Source: Eggerthellaceae bacterium (GTDB lineage: Bacteria; Actinomycetota; Coriobacteriia; Coriobacteriales; Eggerthellaceae). From it: a stretch of 64,000 nt of DNA. The notes below the pieces were generated by a model that searched no databases, had not been told where the DNA came from, and saw nothing but the letters and a program-made list of their open reading frames with translations. Shown here in pieces: positions 51,056 to 58,967 of this stretch. Positions within the stretch are counted from its first letter, which is position 1; every line of letters begins with the position of its first letter. The DNA lies in the NCBI GenBank assembly GCA_022791455.1, contig JAAVZC010000014.1, positions 459,119-523,118 on the forward strand, given 5' to 3'. Both the position numbers and the translations under genes were made by a program.

Positions 51056-51724
51056 TTAACCCAAAGGGTTATGTTGAGCAGCTCCTACTTTTCGTGGCAG
51101 TTTAATTTGAGGTTTAGAAACTTTTTCAAACACGAAGATTCGTCGAAGTGTTTCCCCATCACTGAGTGTTGTCTGATAATCCTTGATCAATTTCATGCCA
51201 ACCTTAGGGCAAACCTTAAGGGCACTATCAACTTCATCCTGAGTAGTTTGGGCCTTATAACAAATCAGAAGACCCCCAGGAACAAGAAGGGGAGACGCGA
51301 GTTCTATCAGTGAAACTAACTTTGTAACCGCACGAGCCGTCAACACTGAAAAAGATGAAGCCTGCTCCTTTGTGAGATCCTCGATACGTCCCGCGTAGGT
51401 TGAAATTTGTTCGCCAAGTCCGAGAGAATTCACACCCTCCTGGACGGCAGCCACCTTCTTGCCGACAGAATCAATCAAAACAGACTTGCGACCACTATAA
51501 ATTGCAATCGGAACACCAGGGAAGCCGCCACCTGTGCCCAGATCACCGTATCTGCCAGCAGGAGCTGCCACTACATCATCCAGAGGAACCAAGGAATCCT
51601 CGATATGAAGCAAACGAGCGGATTCGACACTGTCGATTCTCGTTAAATTCATTCGCTGGTTTACTTCGAGAATATATTGCAGGTAATCCTCAACCAGCTG
51701 ATCTTCACTCTTTGCTTCACTCAT
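51056..51724 (-). CDS. rsmG: 16S rRNA m7G527 methyltransferase RsmG
   Basis: A 222-residue methyltransferase acting on G527 of 16S rRNA. The class I fold is visible as GDLGTGGGFPGVPIAI (SAM site), the upstream NLTRIDSVESARLLHIEDSL, and TARAVTKLVSLIELASPLL with its catalytic-region Arg. The start at 51724 (MSEAKS) follows AGGAAT; the frame extends 21 codons upstream through the terminator and is not used. It belongs to the conserved yidC-jag-rsmG-parA-parB origin block. The last bases include the start of parS site 5. Confidence 0.95.
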   Translation of the reverse strand: MSEAKSEDQLVEDYLQYILEVNQRMNLTRIDSVESARLLHIEDSLVPLDDVVAAPAGRYGDLGTGGGFPGVPIAIYSGRKSVLIDSVGKKVAAVQEGVNSLGLGEQISTYAGRIEDLTKEQASSFSVLTARAVTKLVSLIELASPLLVPGGLLICYKAQTTQDEVDSALKVCPKVGMKLIKDYQTTLSDGETLRRIFVFEKVSKPQIKLPRKVGAAQHNPLG

Positions 51725-51787
51725 TACAATTCCTATTCTTTCGATGGTCTGGAAATTATCGCAAATTTCATTACCTTGTATAGGCAT

Positions 51788-51813
51788 AAAAAAATCCCCT
51801 CCGGAGAGGGGAT
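51788..51813 (-). terminator. rho-independent terminator after jag
   Basis: On the minus strand AATCCCCTC pairs with GAGGGGATT and is followed by seven T. It separates jag from rsmG, so rsmG-parA-parB must have a promoter of its own just downstream. Confidence 0.9.
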
Positions 51814-51830
51814 TAATATTGCTAAAAATC

Positions 51831-52373
51831 TTAGCGGACAGGTGTCACTACAACGTGACGGGCAGGACCTTCGCCTTCAGAGCCAGTGGTCACTCGATCA
51901 TCGTTGCGAAGGGCGATATGAATGATGCGGCGCTCGTAAGGAGTCATGGGACGCATCTTCACACTACGATGACTCGAAGCTGCACGATTGGCAGATGCCT
52001 GCGCCATAGACTCAAGCTTAGCGCGTTGACGGTTCTTATAACCCTCAACATCAATAACCAGAGGATAACGCATGCCCAGCTTGCGCATGGTGATCGTCGA
52101 AACCATAAACTGCAACGCATCAAGGTTACGACCATGGCGACCAATAAGCACAGCAAGATCATCGCCCGTAATATCGAGAATCAGCTCGCCCTCATCACCC
52201 TCGTATTCATCGATGGTGATCTCTCCCACATCGAAGTGCTCAAGGATATCTTGGATCACCGCAATGCCAGTGTCTGCAATGGCATCCAGAGTTTCATCAG
52301 AAACTCCCTCTTCGCCTTCTTCTTCAACGACATCTTCGATTTCGACGTTTTCTACAATCTCTTCTTCAGACAT
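51831..52373 (-). CDS. jag: Jag/KhpB RNA-binding protein (KH-R3H)
   Basis: A 180-residue RNA-binding protein: acidic N-terminal part (1-60) in place of a Jag-N domain, a KH domain (about 65-120) with the GxxG loop VLIGRHGRNLDALQ, and an R3H domain at the end (RPMTPYERRIIHIALRND). KhpB binds many small RNAs and influences division and wall synthesis in Gram-positives. The start at 52373 follows AGGAGA. It is the gene after yidC on the same strand; a GAAGCCCC / GGGGCTTC hairpin in the gap (about 52396-52420) might attenuate reading into it. A strong terminator follows. Confidence 0.93.
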   Translation of the reverse strand: MSEEEIVENVEIEDVVEEEGEEGVSDETLDAIADTGIAVIQDILEHFDVGEITIDEYEGDEGELILDITGDDLAVLIGRHGRNLDALQFMVSTITMRKLGMRYPLVIDVEGYKNRQRAKLESMAQASANRAASSHRSVKMRPMTPYERRIIHIALRNDDRVTTGSEGEGPARHVVVTPVR

Positions 52374-52427
52374 AGGATCTCCTGTCCCTATATGATGGAG
52401 AAGCCCCAAAGGGGGCTTCATAGAAAA

Positions 52428-53204
52428 CTACTTTTTCTTTGTTGGGCGCTTTTTCTTAGCCTTCCGAGTCACATTGACCTCAACCGGCTTAACCTCGATC
52501 GCCCGCTCCTCTTCCTTCTTAGCATCCTCTTTGCGACACATCGCAAGGGTCAGCTGATTCTGAGCAATACCAATCAGCGAAGAGGCACCCCAGAACAACA
52601 AAACGCCAGCGGGAGAGCTCCAGGAAATCCAAAGCATGAACAAGCTCATGACGCCGCCCATAATAAGGGTTTGATTACGCTGCTGCGTATTCTCGGACTT
52701 CAGCTGCATCATCACCATGGGCAGGAAAGTGGCGCCAGCGAAGATGATCATAAGGATCACATAGGGAACAAATGTTCCAAATCCCACTTCAAGCGCCTGT
52801 TGAGGGGTCATAACCAGGTTGGGAACAATGTTGTAGAAGCAGTAGTCGGTAACTTCTTCACGCTGGCCCATCTCGCGGAGCACCTGGAACAGGGCGATAA
52901 AGATAGGCATCTGCAGCAACATAGGCAAGCAGCCGGCCAGAGGATTGAACTTTGCCTCAGCATACAGCTGCTGCATTTCCTCCTGCTGCCGCTGAGGATC
53001 GTTGGCGTATTTAGTCTGCAGCTCCTGCAGCTTAGGCTGGATCTTCTGCATCTGGAAGTTGGACTTCGCCTGCTTGTGCATCAGCGGAGAAACGATGATA
53101 CGGAAGATCACCGTAATGATGATGATGGCCAGGCCCCAGTCGCCGCAGAAGTTATAGAAGAACTGGATTACGCTGAAGATCCAATCCTTGAACCAATCCC
53201 ACAT
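52428..53204 (-). CDS. yidC: YidC/OxaA membrane protein insertase
   Basis: A 258-residue insertase with five membrane helices, the short Gram-positive type without the large periplasmic domain. The functional Arg lies in helix 1 (IITVIFRIIVSPL), followed by the charged KQAKSNFQMQKIQPKLQEL hairpin, and later the insertion groove helices (FNPLAGCLPMLLQMPIFIALF; SPAGVLLFWGASSLIGIAQNQL). A lysine-rich tail ends the protein (KKKRPTKKK). There is no lipoprotein signal cysteine in the N-terminus. It inserts proteins into the membrane with or without Sec. It is in the rpmH-rnpA-yidD-yidC-jag operon. Confidence 0.96.
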   Translation of the reverse strand: MWDWFKDWIFSVIQFFYNFCGDWGLAIIIITVIFRIIVSPLMHKQAKSNFQMQKIQPKLQELQTKYANDPQRQQEEMQQLYAEAKFNPLAGCLPMLLQMPIFIALFQVLREMGQREEVTDYCFYNIVPNLVMTPQQALEVGFGTFVPYVILMIIFAGATFLPMVMMQLKSENTQQRNQTLIMGGVMSLFMLWISWSSPAGVLLFWGASSLIGIAQNQLTLAMCRKEDAKKEEERAIEVKPVEVNVTRKAKKKRPTKKK

Positions 53205-53238
53205 ATCAATCCCTTTCGCATGCTAAGCGGCCGTTACC

Positions 53239-53493
53239 CTAAGGAACCGGATCGTACCCATGGGGTCCACCCGGTCGGCAACGCATAATGCGCTTGCATG
53301 TAAGCACGAGCCCCTTGCAGAACCCGTATCTCTTAAAAGCCGTCAATCCATATTGCGAGCATGTGGGCACGAACCGGCAGCACGAGGGAAAAAGCGGAGA
53401 AATGCAGAACCGGTAAAACATGATAAGGCCAATGGCAATCCACTTCGGAATAGCCCCCAAGGCCCTGGCAAGTTTACTCAGCATCTGTTTCAA
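53239..53493 (-). CDS. yidD: YidD membrane protein insertion efficiency factor
   Basis: An 84-residue YidD: IMFYRFCISPLFPSCCRFVPTCSQYGLTAFKRYG is the family core, with an amphipathic N-terminal part and cysteines in the CCRFVPTCS block. It helps YidC/Sec insert proteins. The start may be TTG 53493 or ATG 53484; both overlap the rnpA end by 11 to 20 bases. It lies between rnpA and yidC in the usual order. Confidence 0.95.
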   Translation of the reverse strand: MKQMLSKLARALGAIPKWIAIGLIMFYRFCISPLFPSCCRFVPTCSQYGLTAFKRYGFCKGLVLTCKRIMRCRPGGPHGYDPVP

Positions 53494-53839
53494 CGGAAAA
53501 TCCCGCCTTCGAGAGCGTCACGTCACATGCGTTAAGCACTTTACTATAGTTCGCCTGCGTTACACAGCTTTTAGCCAAGAAAACGACATCGAAACCCGCC
53601 CAAGGGCCTCCAAGCTCCGAGCAAATGGCGCGCATCCGTCTCTTGGCGCTGTTCCTCCAAACGGCATTTCCTAATTTTTTCCCCGCAATAAAAGCAACAC
53701 GACCCGGAAGGTCGTGTGTAAGAGGGTTATCTTTATTTGCATCCCGGGGAAGGATTATGAACGTGACGTAACTGTTCTTTAGTCGCTTTCCGTGGGCAAA
53801 TAAAGAAGAAATGTCGTTGCTGGATTTAATTGTCTCCAA
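53474..53839 (-). CDS. rnpA: ribonuclease P protein component
   Basis: A 121-residue basic protein, the protein subunit of RNase P that trims tRNA 5' ends. The RNR motif is seen as KLGNAVWRNSAKRRMRA, and VAFIAGKK and LAKSC match the family. It starts at 53839, 12 bp beyond the rpmH stop, overlaps yidD, and is in the conserved rpmH-rnpA-yidD-yidC order. Confidence 0.95.
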   Translation of the reverse strand: METIKSSNDISSLFAHGKRLKNSYVTFIILPRDANKDNPLTHDLPGRVAFIAGKKLGNAVWRNSAKRRMRAICSELGGPWAGFDVVFLAKSCVTQANYSKVLNACDVTLSKAGFSVETDAE

Positions 53840-53851
53840 CGAACTGCCTGT

Positions 53852-53986
53852 TTACACACACAGACGCTTGCGACCCTTGGCGCGACGAGCAGCCAGTACA
53901 GCGCGGCCACCCTTGGTAGACATGCGAGCGCGGAAGCCGTGGCACTTAGCGCGCTTGCGGTTGTTCGGTTGGTAAGTGCGTTTCAT
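53852..53986 (-). CDS. rpmH: 50S ribosomal protein L34
   Basis: Encodes 44 residues starting [14 protein letters not shown] and ending GRKRLCV, the standard small, very basic L34; the [15 protein letters not shown] stretch is diagnostic. It is missing from longer-ORF lists because of its size. The ribosome-binding site GAAAGGG lies just upstream, and a good promoter (TTGACA / TACTAT) is present at 54023-54050. First gene of the rpmH-rnpA-yidD-yidC-jag operon. Confidence 0.97.
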   Translation of the reverse strand: MKRTYQPNNRKRAKCHGFRARMSTKGGRAVLAARRAKGRKRLCV

Positions 53987-54022
53987 TTATCTACCCTTTC
54001 TGGTAAAAAGTGTAACTTCGAA

Positions 54023-54050
54023 ATAGTAACACCTGAAAAAGGCCTGTCAA
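54023..54050 (-). promoter_or_regulatory. rpmH promoter
   Basis: Minus-strand -35 TTGACA (54050-54045) and -10 TACTAT (54028-54023), spacer 16. The leader to rpmH is about 35 bases. It is the best consensus promoter in the window. Confidence 0.75.
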
Positions 54051-54360
54051 GAACAAATCTGGAAAAGGATACAACGGATTTAAGCGGGCAGGATTGGATT
54101 GTTCTCGACTCTATTCCCTCAATGCCAAATATAGGGAAACGAGAATGGTGGGATATTGCGCCGCTCCTTTAAATTGAATGTATCGTCACATTAATAACGA
54201 CGGTGGAAAAGTGAAGAACGAAGGAAACCGCAGGTGGGATTGAGAAGAGTGGCGTTAGAAATGATGTGGGGAGGCTCTGCGCCTATCAACAGCAACTCGG
54301 AAGCTACTCTTTTCAATTCACCAGCAGTCAGCAAGCCATACCGCTTATTCCACAGAGAAA
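54051..54360. other. intergenic region between rpmH promoter and dnaA end
   Basis: About 310 bp with no gene. AT-rich for the genome, with a near-DnaA-box TTATTCCACA (54344-54353) and no strong hairpin. It may be part of the dnaA 3' end or an accessory origin segment; I see no further structure. Confidence 0.4.
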
Positions 54361-55929
54361 TTAACCCTCGAGGATCTGTTGCTTGATATTTTCTATCTCT
54401 TCGCGCACTTCCCGCGATTGGTTGATTTTCTTCTCGATAGTGGTGTACGAGTGCATCGCTGTGCTGTGATCACGGTTGAACCGCTTCCCGATGGTAGCGA
54501 AAGGAACGTCGAGCATTTGGCGGCAGAGGTAGATAGCAATCTGTCGAGGATAGGCAATATCGCGGCTTCGTTTTGAAGAGAGAATGTCGGAATGTTTAAC
54601 CCGGAAGTACTTCTCTACCACCTTTTGGATGTCGTCGATGGTGAGATTGCGGGTGGGACCGCCGGAGAAATGGCTGACCAAGAGCGCATTCATCTCGTCG
54701 GGGGACATGGAAGGTTTTTCCGAGTAGGTAAGATGCCAGATAACAGTAGTTACTGCCCCCTTGAGCTCACGGATATTGGAACTGGAATTCTCCGCGATGA
54801 AAAGCTGCACGTTTTCGGGTATCTCGACTGAGGTATTGCCCGCATTGCGCCGGTACTCTTCGATGAACAGTTTGATAATGCCCATCTTTGTTTCAGTTTC
54901 TGGGGGTTGAATGTCAATGGTGCCGCCGCTCGAGAAGCGCGAGGAGTAACGCTCGTCGATATCGATGTTTTTGGGAGCGCGGTCTGCGGAAAGAACGATC
55001 TGTTTGTTCATATCCCTCAAACGATTGAAAATCTGAAAGACGATATTGAGGGTTTCCTTCTTTCCGTGCAGATGCTGAATGTCGTCGATGAGCAGCACAT
55101 CGGCGTCTTCATAGTGTTTTTTGAAGTTGATGAAGCTGTTTTTCTCGGTATCGTGGGTGGTGCTGGCGAGGGCGTATTCGTTCACCAGGTCGTTCGCATC
55201 CACGTAGATTGTGCGCAGGTAGGGCCGCGTTTTGCGAATGTAGTTTTCGATAGCTCGCATGAGGTGAGTTTTGCCCAAGCCGCTCTTTCCGTAGATGAAG
55301 AGAGGGTTCAGCGGGTCCTTGCTCGGCTCTTCCGCAACTGCGAGAGCCATCGAGTATGCCATGCGGTTTGAATCGCCTATAACGAAGTTTTCGAACGTGG
55401 AGCTGGTGAAGTGGCCGTCGCTATTCGGAGTTTCGCTCATGGACCGATCGACGGGAGAAGCCTGGACAGGTGATTCTTCGTAAATCACGGCGGTCCCATT
55501 GGCCGGGGTCATCATATTGGGATTTACCGGGGCGGGCATGGGAGGTTGGGGCGGAGTGTAAGTTGCGGGGGTTTGCGTAGGCGGAATGTATTGGTTCGGC
55601 GCGGTTGCCGGTGCCGCCTGGGGGGCGTATGTTGCGGGTTGTGTAGGAGCAGCCACTGGAATAGCGGGAGTGGAGTCGATGGCCAGCACTACATTAAAGG
55701 GAATTTCGAAGATATCTTGCAACGCCTGGCCAATGTAGCCCAGGTAATGAGCCTCCACCCAGTTCTTAAGAAATTCGTTTTCCGCCGTCAGCATGAAGAA
55801 GCCGTCGCTGATTACCTGAGGGTGCAGCCGCGCAAAAAACGCGTCCACCTGGGAAGCGTCTACTTGGTCATATTCCTTGACCTTCAGCCAGACGTTGTTC
55901 CAGTACTCGTGAAGGAGGCTGCTGTCCAT
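54361..55929 (-). CDS. dnaA: chromosomal replication initiator DnaA
   Basis: A 522-residue initiator. Domain I covers about 1-85, followed by a Pro/Gln/Ala/Thr-rich linker (about 90-170). Domain III is AAA+: NPLFIYGKSGLGKTHLMRAI (Walker A), VLLIDDIQHLHGKKE (Walker B), and an Arg-finger region near DERYSSRFSSG. Domain IV ends with the DNA-binding RDHSTAMHSYTTIEKK. It binds TTATCCACA-like boxes and opens the origin. The start at 55929 follows GAGGAG. It is on the minus strand, divergent from dnaN and separated from it by another gene and the AT-rich oriC; in many bacteria dnaA and dnaN are in one operon, so this order is a rearrangement. Confidence 0.97.
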   Translation of the reverse strand: MDSSLLHEYWNNVWLKVKEYDQVDASQVDAFFARLHPQVISDGFFMLTAENEFLKNWVEAHYLGYIGQALQDIFEIPFNVVLAIDSTPAIPVAAPTQPATYAPQAAPATAPNQYIPPTQTPATYTPPQPPMPAPVNPNMMTPANGTAVIYEESPVQASPVDRSMSETPNSDGHFTSSTFENFVIGDSNRMAYSMALAVAEEPSKDPLNPLFIYGKSGLGKTHLMRAIENYIRKTRPYLRTIYVDANDLVNEYALASTTHDTEKNSFINFKKHYEDADVLLIDDIQHLHGKKETLNIVFQIFNRLRDMNKQIVLSADRAPKNIDIDERYSSRFSSGGTIDIQPPETETKMGIIKLFIEEYRRNAGNTSVEIPENVQLFIAENSSSNIRELKGAVTTVIWHLTYSEKPSMSPDEMNALLVSHFSGGPTRNLTIDDIQKVVEKYFRVKHSDILSSKRSRDIAYPRQIAIYLCRQMLDVPFATIGKRFNRDHSTAMHSYTTIEKKINQSREVREEIENIKQQILEG

Positions 55930-56054
55930 AGGTAACTCCTCTTTTGCCGTCGTGTGAGAGGCACTGTTGAAAACTTAATGAGCAAAGATAGCATATTCCC
56001 CGTGCTTTCAGGCGAGACAAGCAACGTTTCGGAAGAAAACAAGAGTGGGAAACG

Positions 56055-56063
56055 TGTGGAAAA
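56055..56063 (-). other. DnaA box in the dnaA upstream region
   Basis: TTTTCCACA on the minus strand, immediately after the ATPase-winged-helix gene and about 125 bp before dnaA. It could mediate autoregulation. The dnaA promoter should lie in the 135-bp gap 55930-56063. Confidence 0.6.
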
Positions 56064-57197
56064 TTAATCCTGTAGTCCCTGTGCCACAGTTTGACCGAGT
56101 TCAGTGAGCATGCGGTGCTTGGAATTTGAGGGGTCTCTTGTGACCAAGCCCTCCTGCTCCAGGTTCGTCAGAATCTTATGGGCGCTCGACGGAGGAATGT
56201 CTCCCCATTGGCAAATATCCGTGATGCGCATGGGGCCGCCTTCGTTGTAGAGCAGCTGCAGTACCGTCCGCGCATTTTCATTGAGATGGGGAATAATAGT
56301 ATGGCCGAGGGCCGGTTGGTAAGTATGACCGCCGGCTGGGTAGGGGTATGCCGGTGTAGCACTGGGGTAGGGTGGGGCTGCCGGCGCATAGCCGACGGGA
56401 GCCTGATAGGTCGGTGCGGCCGGCGGGTAATAAGCAGCCGGCGCTTGTGGCGCCATGCCCGAGTAAGGGTCCGCGATTGAAGCTGCCGGTGTAGCGGGGT
56501 GAACGGGATCGGGATATGAAGGAACAGCGCCTGCCGAGGAAGTTCCTGCGGAAGTTGCCACGCCTTGTGAAAGTTCCGCAGCCGACCCAACCATGCTGCT
56601 CTCGCTATTCTTCACCAGACTGATGGTTATGACCGAGCCGGAGTTCAGGTTGTCCTCGATGGTGATGGACCCGCGGCTCACTTCCAAGTAATCGCGCACA
56701 ATCGGCAGGCCGCTTCCCACACCGCGGATGTAACTCTTCATAGGTTCTATAGCGGAAGAAAAGCCGGGCAGCTGGGCTTTCTCCTTCGCGGGAATGCCCG
56801 GACCCTGGTCGGCGAAGCGGATGGTGTTGCCGCCGTCCATGATGGATACGATAATTTCCTTGAATCGCGCGTGGATGAAATTCTCCGAAACCTCGCGCAC
56901 AACGGTATAGGGGATGGATCCGCCCGCCAAGCGTGCCTCGTTGTAGATGGTGCTGGCGAGTTTTTCGATGTAGGCCCCTGTTTCCGCCGGGGGGATTTCC
57001 ATGAGGCGCGGGGCGCTGCGAAGATCGTCATAAATGGCGATACGCGCCGTTCCGTCTACGAACGAGAAGTCGAAGGGCCCTTCTGAATCCTCCGCGTGGG
57101 GAGGCAAGGGGGTAGAAGGAGAGGGGCTCACGGCTGGGTCCTTTCGAATTGTTGCGTTTACCTGCTGCGTTTTAGTCTTTATGAAAGGTTTTTTCAC
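56064..57197 (-). CDS. GHKL ATPase-winged helix fusion protein beside oriC
   Basis: A 377-residue protein. After a polar tail (1-45) comes a histidine-kinase-like ATPase domain (about 60-190): FIHARFKEIIV (N box region), RFADQGPGIP (G1), and GVGSGLPIVRDYLE (G2). A Pro/Ala/Tyr-rich linker (200-300) leads to a winged helix (about 305-377: LNENARTVLQLLYNEGG to ILTNLEQEGLVTRD) like MarR/IclR types. There is no dimerisation-phosphoacceptor domain, so it is not a classical kinase; anti-sigma-type ATPases are closer. Its place between dnaA and oriC suggests a role in initiation control or chromosome-linked gene regulation, an inference only. It is 134 bp before dnaA on the same strand. Confidence 0.8.
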   Translation of the reverse strand: MKKPFIKTKTQQVNATIRKDPAVSPSPSTPLPPHAEDSEGPFDFSFVDGTARIAIYDDLRSAPRLMEIPPAETGAYIEKLASTIYNEARLAGGSIPYTVVREVSENFIHARFKEIIVSIMDGGNTIRFADQGPGIPAKEKAQLPGFSSAIEPMKSYIRGVGSGLPIVRDYLEVSRGSITIEDNLNSGSVITISLVKNSESSMVGSAAELSQGVATSAGTSSAGAVPSYPDPVHPATPAASIADPYSGMAPQAPAAYYPPAAPTYQAPVGYAPAAPPYPSATPAYPYPAGGHTYQPALGHTIIPHLNENARTVLQLLYNEGGPMRITDICQWGDIPPSSAHKILTNLEQEGLVTRDPSNSKHRMLTELGQTVAQGLQD

Positions 57198-57848
57198 TAC
57201 TTTAGAGTGTTTTTCCCGAAATGGAATTATAAGACAGGAATATTCCCGTAGAAGGAAAAAGTTTTTCCGTCGTGTGGAAAAAAATCTTTGTCTCTAACTG
57301 GCGTTTTTCATAGTTTTCAACATTTTGTTCATGAAATGGGGAAAACTTTGAAAAACTCGGAAGGAAAAGAGAGAAAAAAGCGAAAGAAATTTTGCGATGG
57401 TTAAAAAAACTTCTTGATTTTCGCGAGAAGTTGGGTTTTGCCTGATAACCAAACCCTACCAAATTGATGGTTTTCCTCCATCACGGCGAAGCTTCGAAGT
57501 CAAGACGAATCTTTGTTCTCTTTAGGTAACAGCAAGGTAAACTCCCTGATCATCCCTGAGAAAATTTTTGAAAAAATTTGAAAAACTTTATTTCAAAACC
57601 TTCGCCAAACGGTATGTGGAAAACCAAAAATGCAGTTTTTCACGGAAGAAAGCCCGTGTGAGCCCTCTTTTTTCCGTGAATTTCAACATTTTCCACAAAA
57701 ATACGGTTGAAAATGTTGAAAAGCTATCCGCGGAAGCTTCAGCAGACATATCTGAGCCTCCGAGGATTTTACCGTAATGCCCGCCTTAGGCTGTGGGGAG
57801 CCGTTTATAATTGCCCCTATATATAAAGATGTAGCAAAGGGGTTCCCG
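57198..57848. other. oriC: AT-rich region between the ATPase gene and dnaN
   Basis: About 650 bp, much more AT-rich than its surroundings. TTTTCCACA DnaA boxes: 57273-57281 and 57615-57623 (both minus) and 57689-57697 (plus). A perfect 13-base inverted repeat TTTCAACATTTTC (57681-57693) / GAAAATGTTGAAA (57709-57721) encloses the last box. Poly-A/T runs at 57558-57600 could be the unwinding element. TTCACGGAA / TTCCGTGAA repeats lie at about 57640-57680. Divergent gene strands on either side and nearby parS support an origin. Confidence 0.8.
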
Positions 57849-58949
57849 GTGAAATTCAGCATCAACAAAGGTGAGCTGCAAAATGTCCTGGCGGTTGTGT
57901 CCAAAGGTATATCGACGCGCTCCACGCTGCCGTCGCTGGCGGGCGTGTTCGTGAAAGCGCAGGGGAACGAGATTACCCTCGAGACCACCAACCTCGATCT
58001 TTCTATTCGCCACACCGTGATGGCGCTGGTGGAAGAAGAGGGGACGGGCCTTCTTCCCGGTAAGCTCTTCAGCGATATTGTGAAAAGCCTGCCCGACGCC
58101 GCAGTTACCGTGAGCGCTACTTTCGAGGAAGCCTACATCACGTGTGACAAGGCATCGTTCGCGTTGCGCGCCCTTAACCCGCAGGACTTCCCCGGCTTCC
58201 CCCACGTAGAAACCTCCCAGGAAATTTCCGTGGACTTCCCCGTGTTCTCCTCCATGGTGAAAAAAGTGGCCCGCAACGTTTCCCGCGATGAGAGTCGTCC
58301 CATCCTTACCGGCGTGCTGGTGAACTTCGAAGGTGGCCGGCTGCGCATGGTGGCCACCGACTCCTACCGCCTGGCCATTACCGATGTGAACATCCCCGAG
58401 ACGCAGGCGGAAGACTTCGAGTGCGTCATCTCCGGTTCCTTCATGCTGGACTTGGCGGGCCTTCCCCGAACTGAAGACCCCATCACGTTGGCGCTGGCCG
58501 AGAATCAGATTCTGGTTCGCTGCGGTACAACGGTCTTCGTGAACCGCCGCATCGAGGGCCAATATCCGCCGTACCAGAAACTGCTGCCGGAGGGTCACAG
58601 TACGCGCGCGAAGATTTCCGTATCCGACTTGGCCGCCAGTGTGAAGCGCGCCTCGCTTATGGGAAATTCCTCGTCGCCGGTGCGCTTCGATCTCAACATT
58701 CCTTCCCAGACGGTGCAGGTTTCCGCCATGACCCAGGACGTGGGCTCGGCGAAGGAGATTGTCTCTGCAGCCATCGAGGGAGAGGACATGGAGATTGCCT
58801 TCAACTTCGCCTACACGCTGGAAGGGTTGGCGGGCATCGCAGGCGACGAGGCCTTCCTGGAGCTGCAATCCCCCACGAAGCCGGGCATCCTGCGCGCCAT
58901 CGAGCCGGAAAATTACCTGTACCTCATCATGCCGGTGCGCATTCCCTAA
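57849..58949 (+). CDS. dnaN: DNA polymerase III beta clamp
   Basis: A 366-residue sliding clamp. The GTG start at 57849 gives the usual MKFSINKGEL beginning and has AAAGGGG (57837-57843) upstream; the open frame extends 24 codons earlier, which is not typical. Clamp repeats are visible (TDSYRLAIT, PSLAGVFVKAQGNEITLETTN, RRIEGQYPPYQKLLP) and the C-terminus ends YLIMPVRIP. It encircles DNA and tethers the polymerase. First gene to the right of oriC, then recF, gyrB and gyrA in the standard order. Confidence 0.97.
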   Translation: MKFSINKGELQNVLAVVSKGISTRSTLPSLAGVFVKAQGNEITLETTNLDLSIRHTVMALVEEEGTGLLPGKLFSDIVKSLPDAAVTVSATFEEAYITCDKASFALRALNPQDFPGFPHVETSQEISVDFPVFSSMVKKVARNVSRDESRPILTGVLVNFEGGRLRMVATDSYRLAITDVNIPETQAEDFECVISGSFMLDLAGLPRTEDPITLALAENQILVRCGTTVFVNRRIEGQYPPYQKLLPEGHSTRAKISVSDLAASVKRASLMGNSSSPVRFDLNIPSQTVQVSAMTQDVGSAKEIVSAAIEGEDMEIAFNFAYTLEGLAGIAGDEAFLELQSPTKPGILRAIEPENYLYLIMPVRIP

Positions 58950-58967
58950 CCACTGCTCCTGCAGCTG

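Noticed and set aside
53939-54172. 77-codon plus-strand frame
   Set aside because: Overlaps rpmH and its promoter; no homology recognised.
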